Shown here piece after piece: positions 1 through 8,492 of a DNA stretch of 64,000 bases. The DNA is taken from positions 62,001 through 126,000 of the forward strand of contig NZ_VWSF01000014.1 of NCBI RefSeq assembly GCF_008629685.1, read 5' to 3'. A program made the translations under genes and the position numbers. The first letter of the stretch is position 1. Each line of letters starts with the position of its first letter. Under the pieces are notes generated by a model. The model was not told the DNA's origin and searched no databases. It worked only from the letters and a program-made list of their open reading frames with translations. This DNA is from Adhaeribacter rhizoryzae (GTDB lineage: Bacteria > Bacteroidota > Bacteroidia > Cytophagales > Hymenobacteraceae).

Positions 1-1978
1 AAACTACGCCGGTTTTAATATCAGTGGTTAATACCGCATTTACACACACCTTGCCGCGGGCACTGCAAATTTCCACCGTATCGCCGTCGTTAATGCCGCG
101 CAAGGCCGCATCAATGGGGTTTATTTGAATGAAAGGTTTGCTCAGGTGCTGGTTCAGTTTGTTAACCTTGCCGGTTTTGGTCATGGTGTGCCACTGGTCG
201 CGGATACGACCGGTGGTGAGCACCAATGGGAACTCGCCGGTTAACGGTTCCGACTGGTTAACCACGCTGGCCGGCGTATGAATTTGAGCCCGCTGGTTAG
301 GCGTATAAAACTTTTTATCCTGGAACAACCGAGGCGTACCGGCATTGCCGCTTACCGGTACCGGCCACTGAATGGTCTGTTTTTCTATTAAATCAGCATA
401 GTTTAAGCCGCTAACATCAATATTAGTACCTTTGGTTAAGCCGGCGTGCTCTTCGTAAATTTCGCTTACTCTTTCGTAATCAAAGCCTGTGAACTGCATT
501 TTTTGGGCGAAGCGGCATAATATTTCCACATCCGGCAAAGCTTCGCCGGGTGGCGGCAATACGGCATTCAGGTAGCTGATGCGACGCTCCGAATTAGTCA
601 TAGTGCCTTCTTTTTCGAGCCAGCCAGCCGCTGGCAATACCAAATCAGCGTATTGCAGGGTATCGGAGCGGCCCGAAATATCCTGCACCACCACAAACCG
701 GGCTTTCTTTAGGGCTGCTTCTACCATCGCGGCATCCGGCAAACTCACCAACGGGTTGGTACAAATAATCCAAACGGCTTTTACTTTGTCATCGCGCAGG
801 CCTTCGAATAGCTGGGTAGCCGTCAGGCCGGGTTGCGCCGGTACGCTCGGTACGCCCCAGTAATCGGCTACTTCCTGCCGATGTACCGGATTGGCTAAAT
901 CGCGGTGGGCCGAAAGCAGGTTGGCCATGCCCCCTACTTCGCGTCCACCCATGGCGTTGGGCTGGCCAGTCAGGGAAAAAGGACCAGACCCTGGTTTGCC
1001 AATTTGCCCGGTAATAAGGGATAAATTTAATAATGCTAAATTTTTATCAACGCCAATTACACTCTGGTTCAGGCCCATGGCCCACATAGAAATAAAACCT
1101 TTGGCCTGGCCGATATAGGTAGCCGCCAACTTGATATCGGTTACGGAAACATCGCAGATAACCGCTGCTTCTTCCAGCGAAGTCTGCAGCACAAACTCTC
1201 TAAACTTTTCGAACCCATCAGTGTGCTGCGACAGGAAGGCTTCGTCAATTAAATTTTCTTCTATCAGGTGCCGGGCAATGGCATGGTACAACACAATATC
1301 GGTACCCGGATTAATTTGCAGGTGCAAATCGGCCAGGGCACAGGTTTGGGTCCGGCGGGGATCTACCACCACAATCTTCACATCCGGGTTTTCTTCTTTG
1401 TGCTTTTCGATGCGCCGGAATACGATGGGGTGGCACCAGGCCGGGTTAGCACCAGCAATTAAGAAGCAATCGGCTAGTTCAATATCGTCGTAGCAGGTAG
1501 GTACGGCATCTTCGCCGAGGGCCATTTTATAACCTACTACCGCCGAGCTCATGCACAGGCGTGAATTGGTATCAATATTATTTGTACCCAGAAAGCCTTT
1601 TACCAATTTATTCGCTACGTAATATTCTTCGGTTAAGCACTGGCCGGAAGCATAAAAACCCACGGAATCCGGACCGTACTTGGCAATAATAGATTTGAAA
1701 ACGGCAGCGGCCCGGTCTAAAGCGGTATCCCAACTTACCCGTTGCCGCGGCTGGTTTTTGGCCCAACGCATTTCTGGGTAAAGCAGGCGGTCGGAATAAT
1801 CGGAGGCTACATAATGCAAGTTTAAGCCTTTGGAGCAAAGCATGCCTTTGTTGGTGGGGTGCTCGGGGTCACCTTCTACCCGGATTTTACCTTTGGCATC
1901 CTGCTGCACGATGATGCCGCACCCTACTCCGCAGTAAGAACACGTGGTTTTAAAGCTTTTTTCTTTGCTCTTTTTCAT
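1..1978 (-). CDS. nasC: Assimilatory nitrate reductase, molybdopterin catalytic subunit (3' end outside window)
   Basis: This gene encodes the large subunit that reduces nitrate to nitrite in the cytoplasm using a bis-MGD molybdenum cofactor and a [4Fe-4S] cluster. The first 659 residues are visible; the family is usually somewhat over 700 residues, so the end lies beyond base 1. The N-terminus carries the cluster ligands CSYCGVGC at about residues 13-20, with the fourth Cys in GMLCSKG about 30 residues later. The molybdopterin-domain signatures NTDSRLC-like (NTNSRLCMSS), GANPAWCHP and MGLNQS follow. The start ATG at 1978 directly precedes a Lys-rich stretch. It is the last visible gene of the minus-strand nirB-nirD-narK-nas order, 410 bp after narK, a gap that contains a dispersed repeat. 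Lack of a Tat signal and the NirB partner argue for assimilation rather than periplasmic respiration. Reading through the visible part shows no frameshift. Confidence 0.93.
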   Translation of the reverse strand, partial: MKKSKEKSFKTTCSYCGVGCGIIVQQDAKGKIRVEGDPEHPTNKGMLCSKGLNLHYVASDYSDRLLYPEMRWAKNQPRQRVSWDTALDRAAAVFKSIIAKYGPDSVGFYASGQCLTEEYYVANKLVKGFLGTNNIDTNSRLCMSSAVVGYKMALGEDAVPTCYDDIELADCFLIAGANPAWCHPIVFRRIEKHKEENPDVKIVVVDPRRTQTCALADLHLQINPGTDIVLYHAIARHLIEENLIDEAFLSQHTDGFEKFREFVLQTSLEEAAVICDVSVTDIKLAATYIGQAKGFISMWAMGLNQSVIGVDKNLALLNLSLITGQIGKPGSGPFSLTGQPNAMGGREVGGMANLLSAHRDLANPVHRQEVADYWGVPSVPAQPGLTATQLFEGLRDDKVKAVWIICTNPLVSLPDAAMVEAALKKARFVVVQDISGRSDTLQYADLVLPAAGWLEKEGTMTNSERRISYLNAVLPPPGEALPDVEILCRFAQKMQFTGFDYERVSEIYEEHAGLTKGTNIDVSGLNYADLIEKQTIQWPVPVSGNAGTPRLFQDKKFYTPNQRAQIHTPASVVNQSEPLTGEFPLVLTTGRIRDQWHTMTKTGKVNKLNQHLSKPFIQINPIDAALRGINDGDTVEICSARGKVCVNAVLTTDIKTGVV

Positions 1979-2050
1979 TTTGGTCTTAAGCTTTTTTTAG
2001 CTGGTTAGGGCTAATATTTTATTCTTGCTGAGTATTGTTTTTGTAGCTGA

Positions 2051-2255
2051 TATCTTTTGAAAGATTGCATCTTTCAATGTAAATGTGCTAAAGGTTAGTT
2101 ACTGCCTAAGTTTGCTCCCGGCCGCGAGGCCCCGTTTGGTCATTCGGGCTGTTAAGCCTTCCTTTGCTCGTACCTCGCAATGCCTCCTCCGTCGGCACCG
2201 GAACTCTTAAAGGCCCTCATCGCCCAAACTGCTGAAGTATGCCAGTAGCAACCCT
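2051..2255 (+). repeat. Dispersed intergenic repeat family A, copy 1
   Basis: About 205 bp. It begins with TATCTTTTGAAAGAT and the short palindrome TTGAAAGATTGCATCTTTCAA-like end, then continues GC-rich (CGGCCGCGAGGCCCCGTTTGG) to CGCCCAAACTGCTG. The same order of blocks recurs at 16131-16336 on the plus strand and 61566-61770 on the minus strand. It fills most of the gap between narK and the nitrate reductase gene. No open frame is conserved across copies. Edges are approximate because I aligned by eye. Confidence 0.75.
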
Positions 2256-2388
2256 CTTAACAGGTCTTAATAAATATTCCTTAAAATATTGATAGCGTTT
2301 TATTTAAGTTTAGTAGCAACGTCTCGGTTAGGCGCAACTTCTTCCCTATTTTAGGGAAGGTGCCCGGAGGGCGGAAGGGTAAATTTTC

Positions 2389-3768
2389 TTACACCTCTGC
2401 TAAAACCGGTTTCAACTTACCTTCTGTTACCGGAATATCACCCAAAGAAGCATCCATTTCAGATTGTGCTTCAGCTTCGTGGGCTTTGGAAAATTTAACC
2501 AAAAACGATGTAAAAGAAACGGCTATTACTACACACCCAATAATAAATAAGGCATCGCTGTAGGTTAAGCTTTCGTCTTTTAACAGGAATCCGGCTAACA
2601 CCGCACCAACGTTACCGCCAGCGCCTACAATACCCGAAACTGTACCAATGGCTTTTTTATTGATAAAAGGAACCACGGAGTAAGTAGCGCCTTCCGACAT
2701 TTTCACGAACAAGCTAAAGAATAGCATGGTAGCTATGGCAATAGACAGCACGGTCATTTGGGAGAATAAAAGGAGCGCAATACCTTCCATAAACAACGCG
2801 AAGGCCAGGAACAACACCCGGCCTCTTAAGCCGTAGCGGATACCAAATTTATCGCCGAAATACCCCCCCAGGGTGCGAGCAAAAATATTCATCATCCCGA
2901 ACAAACCGGCAATTAATCCAGCCGTTTCCAGGCTCAGCTTAAACTTATCGAAGTAATAAATGGCGGCAATATTATCGATGGTAATTTCGATGCCAAAACA
3001 AGCACCATAGATTAAGAACAGCATCCACACCCGAATATCTTTGCAGGCCTTCCAGAAAGCGCCTTTGGCTTCGGCGGCTTTCATGCGGTATTCTGGATCT
3101 GATTTTTTCAGGTCGGCGACGTTGCCTTCGGGGGTATCCTGGGTAAACTTATAATAGGCAATACCCATCAAAAACAACATTACACCAGGCACCACCATGG
3201 CATAGCGCCAGGCGCTGGCTTCTACAAAACCCAAGCCTACAAAGCCGGCAAAAATAAGCGGCATAATAATTTGGGTAACGCCACCACCCATATTGCCCCA
3301 ACCGGCGGTTGTAGCGTTGGCGGTGCCCACCACATTAGGCCCGAACATCATGGAAGTATGAAACTGGGTAACCACGAAAGAGGCTCCAATAACACCAATG
3401 GCCAACCGGAATAATAAAAACGATTCGTAGCTGTTGCTCAGGCCGATAAACATTACCGGCAACGAGCCTAACAGTAATATATACGTGTAAGTAATACGAG
3501 GACCAAATTTATCGCAGAGCCAGCCAATTAACAGGCGGGCAAAAATGGTGATGGCGACCGACGAAATTACAATATTGCCAATCTGGGATTTGGTTAGCGC
3601 CAGTTCTTCCCGGATAATGGGCATGAGCGGGGCCACACCAAACCAGCCGAAAAAGCACAGAAAAAAGGCAAACCAGGTAACATGAAACGTGCGCATGTGC
3701 GGCGTTGCCAGACTGAAAAGGTTAATACGGGAGGCTTTGCCTACTTTAGGAGTGGAGACTGCTTTCAT
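2389..3768 (-). CDS. narK: Nitrate/nitrite transporter, NarK/NasA type (MFS, NNP family)
   Basis: A 459-residue major facilitator of the nitrate-nitrite porter family, predicted to import nitrate across the inner membrane for the reductase downstream. About twelve hydrophobic segments are visible. The family signature GWGNMGGGVTQ lies near residue 157, in the helix that carries the nitrate-binding Gly-rich motif, and the MFS loop GWLCDKFGPR is near residue 81. The N-terminal stretch KASRINLFSLATPHMRTFH is typical of Bacteroidota members. It lies 32 bp after nirD and before the nitrate reductase gene, on the same strand, so it belongs to the nirB operon. No fusion or truncation is seen. Transport direction (nitrate import or nitrite export) cannot be read from sequence. 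Confidence 0.93.
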   Translation of the reverse strand: MKAVSTPKVGKASRINLFSLATPHMRTFHVTWFAFFLCFFGWFGVAPLMPIIREELALTKSQIGNIVISSVAITIFARLLIGWLCDKFGPRITYTYILLLGSLPVMFIGLSNSYESFLLFRLAIGVIGASFVVTQFHTSMMFGPNVVGTANATTAGWGNMGGGVTQIIMPLIFAGFVGLGFVEASAWRYAMVVPGVMLFLMGIAYYKFTQDTPEGNVADLKKSDPEYRMKAAEAKGAFWKACKDIRVWMLFLIYGACFGIEITIDNIAAIYYFDKFKLSLETAGLIAGLFGMMNIFARTLGGYFGDKFGIRYGLRGRVLFLAFALFMEGIALLLFSQMTVLSIAIATMLFFSLFVKMSEGATYSVVPFINKKAIGTVSGIVGAGGNVGAVLAGFLLKDESLTYSDALFIIGCVVIAVSFTSFLVKFSKAHEAEAQSEMDASLGDIPVTEGKLKPVLAEV

Positions 3769-3800
3769 GGAATATTTAATCTCGATGGTTTGGGTTTATA

Positions 3801-4172
3801 TTATTCTGATATCCCGATGTACACAAAGCCATCTTCTACTTTCACGGGGTACGTCTGTATCTCGTAGCATTCGCCGTTCAAGTTTTCGCCGGTAATAAGC
3901 GAGAAGGTTTTTTTGTGGAAAGGGCAGGCTACTTTGGGCTCGCCGCACTGGTCGCCTACGAGGCCGCGGGCCAGAATCATTTGCTGCTTGTGGGGGCACA
4001 TATTCTGGCAGGCGTACCATTCGTTGCGGCGGGTAAAGTTAAAAACCGCAATCTGCTGGTCCTGGTATTTAACACAAGCGCCGCCGTCTTCGGGGAAAGC
4101 ACTTACTTCGGCCGCTTTAAACCAATAGGTAACTTCTGAGGAGCGGGTATCGGGGTTTTGTGTGCTTAACAT
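3801..4172 (-). CDS. nirD: Nitrite reductase small subunit, Rieske [2Fe-2S] protein NirD
   Basis: A 123-residue Rieske protein that partners NirB in NAD(P)H-dependent reduction of nitrite to ammonium in the cytoplasm. The two cluster motifs are present with both Cys-His pairs: NMCPHKQQ near residue 59 and ACPFHKKTF near residue 83. There is no signal peptide or membrane anchor, unlike respiratory Rieske proteins. It lies about 100 bp downstream of nirB and 32 bp upstream of narK, in operon order. Many enterobacterial NirD proteins have lost the ligands; this one keeps all four, so it should bind a cluster. Confidence 0.92.
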   Translation of the reverse strand: MLSTQNPDTRSSEVTYWFKAAEVSAFPEDGGACVKYQDQQIAVFNFTRRNEWYACQNMCPHKQQMILARGLVGDQCGEPKVACPFHKKTFSLITGENLNGECYEIQTYPVKVEDGFVYIGISE

Positions 4173-4272
4173 AGCTGTAATTGAATATTTAATAATTGAT
4201 TATTTAGGAAAAAGCCTTCCAAGGGTAGCCTTTCTGGCCACCTATTTTGGGCTTTAATAAATTTTATTCTGT

Positions 4273-6783
4273 TTAGATGACAGGCACTTTTTGTCCGCGC
4301 TCGGGCCGGAAATTAATGGATGGGTCTGGTTCGGGGGTATTGACAAAGTGCTGGAAACGCTTGCGTAACTCGGGGTTATTTACCACCTCTTTCCACTCGC
4401 AGGCGTAAGTATCCACCATAAATTCCATTTCGCGTTCCAGGTCGGCACAAATACCCAATGAGTCTTCGATGATTACCTGCCGCAAATAGTCGATGCCACC
4501 TTCCATTTTATTCAGCCAGGTAGCGGTGCGGTTTAATGGTTCGGCCGTTTTTATGTAGAACATCAGGAACCGGTCTAAGTAACGGAGGCAGGTTTCGGTG
4601 TCGAGGTCGGTGGCGAAAAGTTGCGCGTGCTGGGGTTTGGCGCCGCCGTTGCCGCAGATGTACAGGTTCCAGCCTTTTTCGGTGGCAATAATACCAAAGT
4701 CTTTTGATTGCGCTTCGGCACATTCCCGTACGCAACCCGATACCCCGCCTTTTAATTTATGCGGCGACCGCAGACCCCGGTAACGCTCTTCTATCTGGAT
4801 GGCAAAGCCTACCGAATCGTGCAGACCGTAACGGCACCAGGTAGAACCTACGCAGCTTTTCACCGTGCGCAGGCTTTTGCCGTAGGCGTGGCCGCTCTCG
4901 AAACCGGCGTTTACCAGTTCTTCCCAGATATCAGGCAACTGGTCTACCCGGGCACCAAACATATCGATGCGCTGGCCACCGGTTATTTTGGTATACAGGC
5001 CGTATTTAGCCGCTACTTGTCCGATTACAATCAGTTTTTCAGGAGTTATTTCGCCGCCGGCAATCCGGGGAACGACTGAGTAGGTTCCGCCTTTCTGGAT
5101 ATTGGCTAAGTAACGGTCGTTGGTGTCCTGGATGGTGGCTTGTTTTAAGATGAGTTCGTTCCAGGTGCTGGCCAAAATGGAAGCTACGGCTGGTTTACAA
5201 ACTTCGCAGCCATCGCCTTTGCCGTGGTGGCTAATTAGCTCGTCGAAGGTGCGGATATTGTTTACTTTTACAATATCCAGGATTTCGTGGCGGGAATACT
5301 GGAAGTGCTCGCACAAAACTTGTTTTACTTCCTGACCCATTTCTTTCAGGGTGGCATTGAGTAAATCGCCGAGCATGGGTACACAGCCGCCGCAACTGGT
5401 GCCGGCCTTGGTACATTTTTTAATTGAGGCTACATCGCACAGTTTTTCATCTTTAATAGAATTGCAGATAGTGCCCTTGCTTACGCCTTCGCAGGAGCAA
5501 ATAGTAGCTTCTTCGGGTAAACTCAATACCCCGGCTCCGGCAGATTCTGAGCTACCACCCCGGCTACCCAGGATTAAATCTTCGGCATCTGGTGGCACGA
5601 TTATCCGGTTTTGCACCGTTTGCAGCAGCATGTTGTAGTTAGCCGCTTCGCCTACTAAAATACCACCCAGTAAATATTTTCCGTCTTCCGAAATATTAAC
5701 GCGCTTATAAATACCTTTAATCCGGTCTTCGAATACAATGGTGCGGGCATTAGGCTCCGAGATAAACGGATCGCCGAAGCTGGCAACGTCTACGCCTATT
5801 AATTTCAGCTTGGTAGACATATCAAAACCTTTGAAGGTTTTTTCGCCGCCTACCAGGTTGGTTACAACTGTTTCGGCCATATCGTAGCCGGGTGCTACCA
5901 AGCCGTAAATCATGCCGCCGTGCAAAGCGCTTTCGCCAATAGCAAATATATCGGGGTCGGAAGTTTGTAAAGCATCGTTTACCAGGATACCACCCCGCGG
6001 CCCCACCGATAAACCGGCTTTTACGGCTAACTCATCGCGCGGCTTAATACCCGCCGAAACAATCAGCATATCAACATTGAGTTCGCTGCCGTCCGCAAAA
6101 GTCATTTTACGTACGCCGGGGTCACCCAGAATAGCAGTAGTACTTTTGTTTAAATGAATGCTGATGCCCAGGCTCTCCAGTTTTTTCTTCAGCGTTTCGG
6201 AACCCGCTTCATCTAACTGCCGCGGCATTAACCGGGAAGCAAATTCAATGACGTGGGTAGTCAGTCCCATATCCATAGCCGCCTTAGCCGCTTCCAGGCC
6301 CAGTAAACCGCCGCCAATTACCGCCGCTGTTCTGGCCTTAGGCGCATAGGCGAGCATGGCATCCAGGTCTTCGATGGTGCGGTATACAAATACACCTTCT
6401 TTTTCTACCCCATTTATCGGCGGTACAAAAGCGCTGGAACCAGTAGCCAGAATTAATTTATCGTAGCTAACTTCTAATCCTTTATGCGTTGTGATTATTT
6501 TGCTGGCAGCATTAATGCCGGTAACCAGCTCGCCTAAATGCAGATTAATATTGTGCTCTTCGTACCACGAAACGGGAGCCATGGTTAATTCTTCGGCGGT
6601 GGTACCGGAAAAATAAGCACTCAGGTGTACCCGGTCGTAAGCTGGCCGAGGCTCTTCTCCGAAAACAGTTATCTGATAGGCGCCGGGCTGGGCTTTTGCT
6701 ACTAGCTTTTCGCAAAACTTATAGCCGACCATGCCATTGCCTATTACTACTATACGCTGCGGATGTGCTGGAGAACTGCTCAT
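4273..6783 (-). CDS. nirB: Assimilatory nitrite reductase [NAD(P)H], large subunit NirB
   Basis: An 836-residue siroheme nitrite reductase of normal family length, reducing nitrite to ammonium. Domains in order: an FAD/NAD(P)H reductase module with VVIGNGMVG near residue 12 and the second dinucleotide fold AVIGGGLLGLEAA near 150; a BFD-like [2Fe-2S] domain with ICSCEGVSKGTIC near 428 and TSCGGC near 463; then the sulfite/nitrite reductase half. The siroheme/[4Fe-4S] cysteines are SCVGSTWC near 643 and GCVREC near 683. It is the first gene of the operon that continues with nirD, narK and the nitrate reductase. Its 5' leader contains the conserved hairpin at 6811-6861 and its upstream region contains the operator block at 6992-7073, both shared with the porin/NrtA operon. 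The start at 6783 gives a short polar N-terminus before the FAD motif. Confidence 0.95.
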   Translation of the reverse strand: MSSSPAHPQRIVVIGNGMVGYKFCEKLVAKAQPGAYQITVFGEEPRPAYDRVHLSAYFSGTTAEELTMAPVSWYEEHNINLHLGELVTGINAASKIITTHKGLEVSYDKLILATGSSAFVPPINGVEKEGVFVYRTIEDLDAMLAYAPKARTAAVIGGGLLGLEAAKAAMDMGLTTHVIEFASRLMPRQLDEAGSETLKKKLESLGISIHLNKSTTAILGDPGVRKMTFADGSELNVDMLIVSAGIKPRDELAVKAGLSVGPRGGILVNDALQTSDPDIFAIGESALHGGMIYGLVAPGYDMAETVVTNLVGGEKTFKGFDMSTKLKLIGVDVASFGDPFISEPNARTIVFEDRIKGIYKRVNISEDGKYLLGGILVGEAANYNMLLQTVQNRIIVPPDAEDLILGSRGGSSESAGAGVLSLPEEATICSCEGVSKGTICNSIKDEKLCDVASIKKCTKAGTSCGGCVPMLGDLLNATLKEMGQEVKQVLCEHFQYSRHEILDIVKVNNIRTFDELISHHGKGDGCEVCKPAVASILASTWNELILKQATIQDTNDRYLANIQKGGTYSVVPRIAGGEITPEKLIVIGQVAAKYGLYTKITGGQRIDMFGARVDQLPDIWEELVNAGFESGHAYGKSLRTVKSCVGSTWCRYGLHDSVGFAIQIEERYRGLRSPHKLKGGVSGCVRECAEAQSKDFGIIATEKGWNLYICGNGGAKPQHAQLFATDLDTETCLRYLDRFLMFYIKTAEPLNRTATWLNKMEGGIDYLRQVIIEDSLGICADLEREMEFMVDTYACEWKEVVNNPELRKRFQHFVNTPEPDPSINFRPERGQKVPVI

Positions 6784-6810
6784 AGGTTTTAAGTCTTAAA
6801 AAATAATTAT

Positions 6811-6861
6811 AAAATGAACCTTTAATTATTGCCTTAACAGGAGTTGCCGCTCCTGCTAAGG
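6811..6861 (-). promoter_or_regulatory. Structured leader element, copy 1 (upstream of nirB)
   Basis: On the plus strand a 23-base conserved block (core AACCTTTAATTATTGCC, 6811-6833) is followed by an inverted repeat CCTTAACAGGAG / CTCCTGCTAAGG (6832-6861) enclosing the hexaloop TTGCCG; one A-C mismatch interrupts the stem. Read in the nirB direction the loop is CGGCAA and the hairpin precedes the block, ending 27 bases before the nirB start. The second copy (13356-13404) has the same loop and the same flanking block but a different paired stem, so pairing rather than stem sequence is conserved. I infer a leader RNA element; a DNA-level protein site is the alternative. Confidence 0.7.
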
Positions 6862-6991
6862 ATGTATCTTATAAATTCAGGCTTTACTTTTCATTTTAGT
6901 AGAGTTTTCAGCCAAACAGGTTTACTTTTGAACCTCTTTTATTTAAAAACCTACTCTTTTATTGACAAGTGCCTTTATTTTTAACCTTTTG

Positions 6992-7073
6992 TTGAGTAAA
7001 AATACTCAAATCATCTATACATGGTTATTTTTATAACTACTTTTTTATAAAATTTATGTTTTTCTATAAAACC
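6992..7073. promoter_or_regulatory. Shared operator block, copy 1 (nirB operon)
   Basis: Two inverted repeats with fixed spacing. TTGAGTA-AAAA-TACTCAA (6992-7009) is a perfect 7-4-7 palindrome. TGTTTT-TCTAT-AAAACC (7057-7073) is a near-perfect 6-5-6 inverted repeat. The whole 82-bp block aligns without gaps to 13535-13616 upstream of the porin operon, including ATTTATGTTTT and TTTTAACC just outside. The likely ligand of the first palindrome is the NarL-like regulator encoded at 15279-15929, by location and site symmetry only. Confidence 0.65.
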
Positions 7074-7406
7074 ACCTTCAAAAACAGACTATTATTTTAA
7101 ATATTTCAGATTTTGAGCAAGATTATTAGAAACCTGGTATTACAATTCTTCCTAATTTCCCGACAAAAGTCCTTTAATGCTGCTAACCTAACCTCAGTAG
7201 GGCCTAATTTTTATACCTTTTGTATTAAATCAGGTGCAAAAAGAACAGCATAACCTGTATTTGTCCATTGTAATTAATCTGGGGGGCGTATTTTTTTAAG
7301 CTTGGTGGAACAATATTATCCCGAACAAGCTATTTTAAGATTAGAATTATATCCAGAACTAATCAACAGTTCGGGAATATTTAGACTGCATTACTTATAA
7401 AAAACT
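7074..7406. other. AT-rich intergenic stretch, nothing recognised
   Basis: This part of the 750-bp gap between nirB and the PfkB kinase contains no open frame of note, no RNA gene and no repeat found elsewhere in the window. It may be the distal part of the nirB control region. Confidence 0.5.
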
Positions 7407-7424
7407 ATGAGTAGAAATACTCAA
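7407..7424. promoter_or_regulatory. Additional TGAGTA-N4-TACTCA palindrome
   Basis: ATGAGTA-GAAA-TACTCAA, the same 7-4-7 site as at 6992-7009, about 400 bp further upstream of nirB. It lacks the second inverted repeat at 47 bp. It could be an auxiliary site for the same regulator. Confidence 0.5.
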
Positions 7425-7476
7425 GTTTTACAAAGCATAATATTCAGGGTTTATCCTATAGAAAAAGCATTACCAA

Positions 7477-7509
7477 CAAAAAAGCCTGCCGATTACTAAT
7501 CAGCAGGCT
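7477..7509 (-). terminator. Rho-independent terminator of the PfkB kinase gene
   Basis: Stem AGCCTGC / GCAGGCT extended by CGATTA / TAATCA with one mismatch. On the minus strand it is followed by a run of six T, 24 bases after the kinase stop codon. Confidence 0.8.
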
Positions 7510-7533
7510 TTCGCTTTTTACTTAAATTATTTT

Positions 7534-8442
7534 TTAGAAACGCACTAAATCGGCGAATAGCTGTACCCGGGCGTCTATCTCTTCTTGACTTAAATTAACC
7601 AATCGCTCGGTACCGAATTTTTCTACGCAGAAAGAAGCCATAGCCGAACCATGTATAACGGCGCTCTTCATGTTGTTAAAGCTTACATCGCCCGCCTTGG
7701 CTAAATAACCAATGAAACCACCGGCAAATGTATCGCCAGCTCCGGTTGGGTCAAACACATCTTCCAACGGCAATGCTGGGGCATAAAATATTTCGTTCTG
7801 GCCGAAAAGTAAAGCACCGTGCTCCCCTTTCTTAATAATTAAATATTTAGGTCCCATGGCCATAATCTTCCGAGCGGCTTTCACCAACGAATATTCTCCG
7901 GATAACTGCCGGGCTTCTTCATCGTTAATAGAAAGCACATCTACCAGCGCTATGGTTTTGATTAACTCATCGTAAGCAATATCCATCCAGAAATTCATGG
8001 TATCCATCACAATCAGTTTCGGACGGTTTTGCAGTCGCTCGATTACCGTGCGCTGCACCTGGGGCGCCAGGTTACCCAGCATCAGGTACTCGCAGTTCTG
8101 ATAAGCCTCCGGAATAATTGGGTCGAAATCGCCTAACACGTTCAGCTCGGTTACCAGCGTTTCGCGGCTGTTCATGTCGTTGAAGTACCGACCGGACCAG
8201 AAAAAGGACTTTTCGTTTTCTTTAATCTGTAAACCGGCAGTATCTACCCCGTGCTCCTGAAATAATTCGATATCGGACTTTAGAAAATCGCCGCCCACCA
8301 CGGCCACCAGGTTTACCGGTTTTACAAAGTACGACGACGACAAAGAAATATAGGAAGCCGCGCCGCCTACAATTTTATCGGTTTTGCCAAAAGGCGTTTC
8401 CAGGGCATCGAAAGCTACCGACCCAATTACTAATAAGCTCAT
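7534..8442 (-). CDS. PfkB-family sugar/nucleoside kinase
   Basis: A 302-residue ribokinase-fold kinase expected to phosphorylate a sugar or nucleoside with ATP. The N-terminal GGAASYISLSSSYF segment corresponds to the family substrate-binding signature near residue 26. The C-terminal DPTGAGDTFAGGFIGYLA (near residue 230) carries the anion hole and catalytic Asp. The substrate cannot be assigned from sequence; adenosine kinase-like and fructokinase-like members look similar. It sits between the two nitrate operons on the same strand but has its own TATTTTTG promoter-like site and its own terminator, so a role in nitrogen metabolism is not implied. Confidence 0.88.
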   Translation of the reverse strand: MSLLVIGSVAFDALETPFGKTDKIVGGAASYISLSSSYFVKPVNLVAVVGGDFLKSDIELFQEHGVDTAGLQIKENEKSFFWSGRYFNDMNSRETLVTELNVLGDFDPIIPEAYQNCEYLMLGNLAPQVQRTVIERLQNRPKLIVMDTMNFWMDIAYDELIKTIALVDVLSINDEEARQLSGEYSLVKAARKIMAMGPKYLIIKKGEHGALLFGQNEIFYAPALPLEDVFDPTGAGDTFAGGFIGYLAKAGDVSFNNMKSAVIHGSAMASFCVEKFGTERLVNLSQEEIDARVQLFADLVRF

Positions 8443-8484
8443 TTTATAGATTTAAGAATTTTATTTCGGATTTAGAACAAGCGG

Positions 8485-8492
8485 CAAAAATA
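8485..8492 (-). promoter_or_regulatory. Promoter -7 element (TATTTTTG) of the PfkB kinase gene
   Basis: A match on the minus strand to the Bacteroidota -7 consensus TAnnTTTG, 42 bases upstream of the start codon. No clear -33 TTG was assigned. Confidence 0.4.

Noticed and set aside
6811-6861. ANTAR/NasR-type antitermination site
   Set aside because: The loop is CGGCAA in the transcript, not the A-x-x-G hexaloop, and no second tandem hairpin is visible. No ANTAR protein is encoded in the window.
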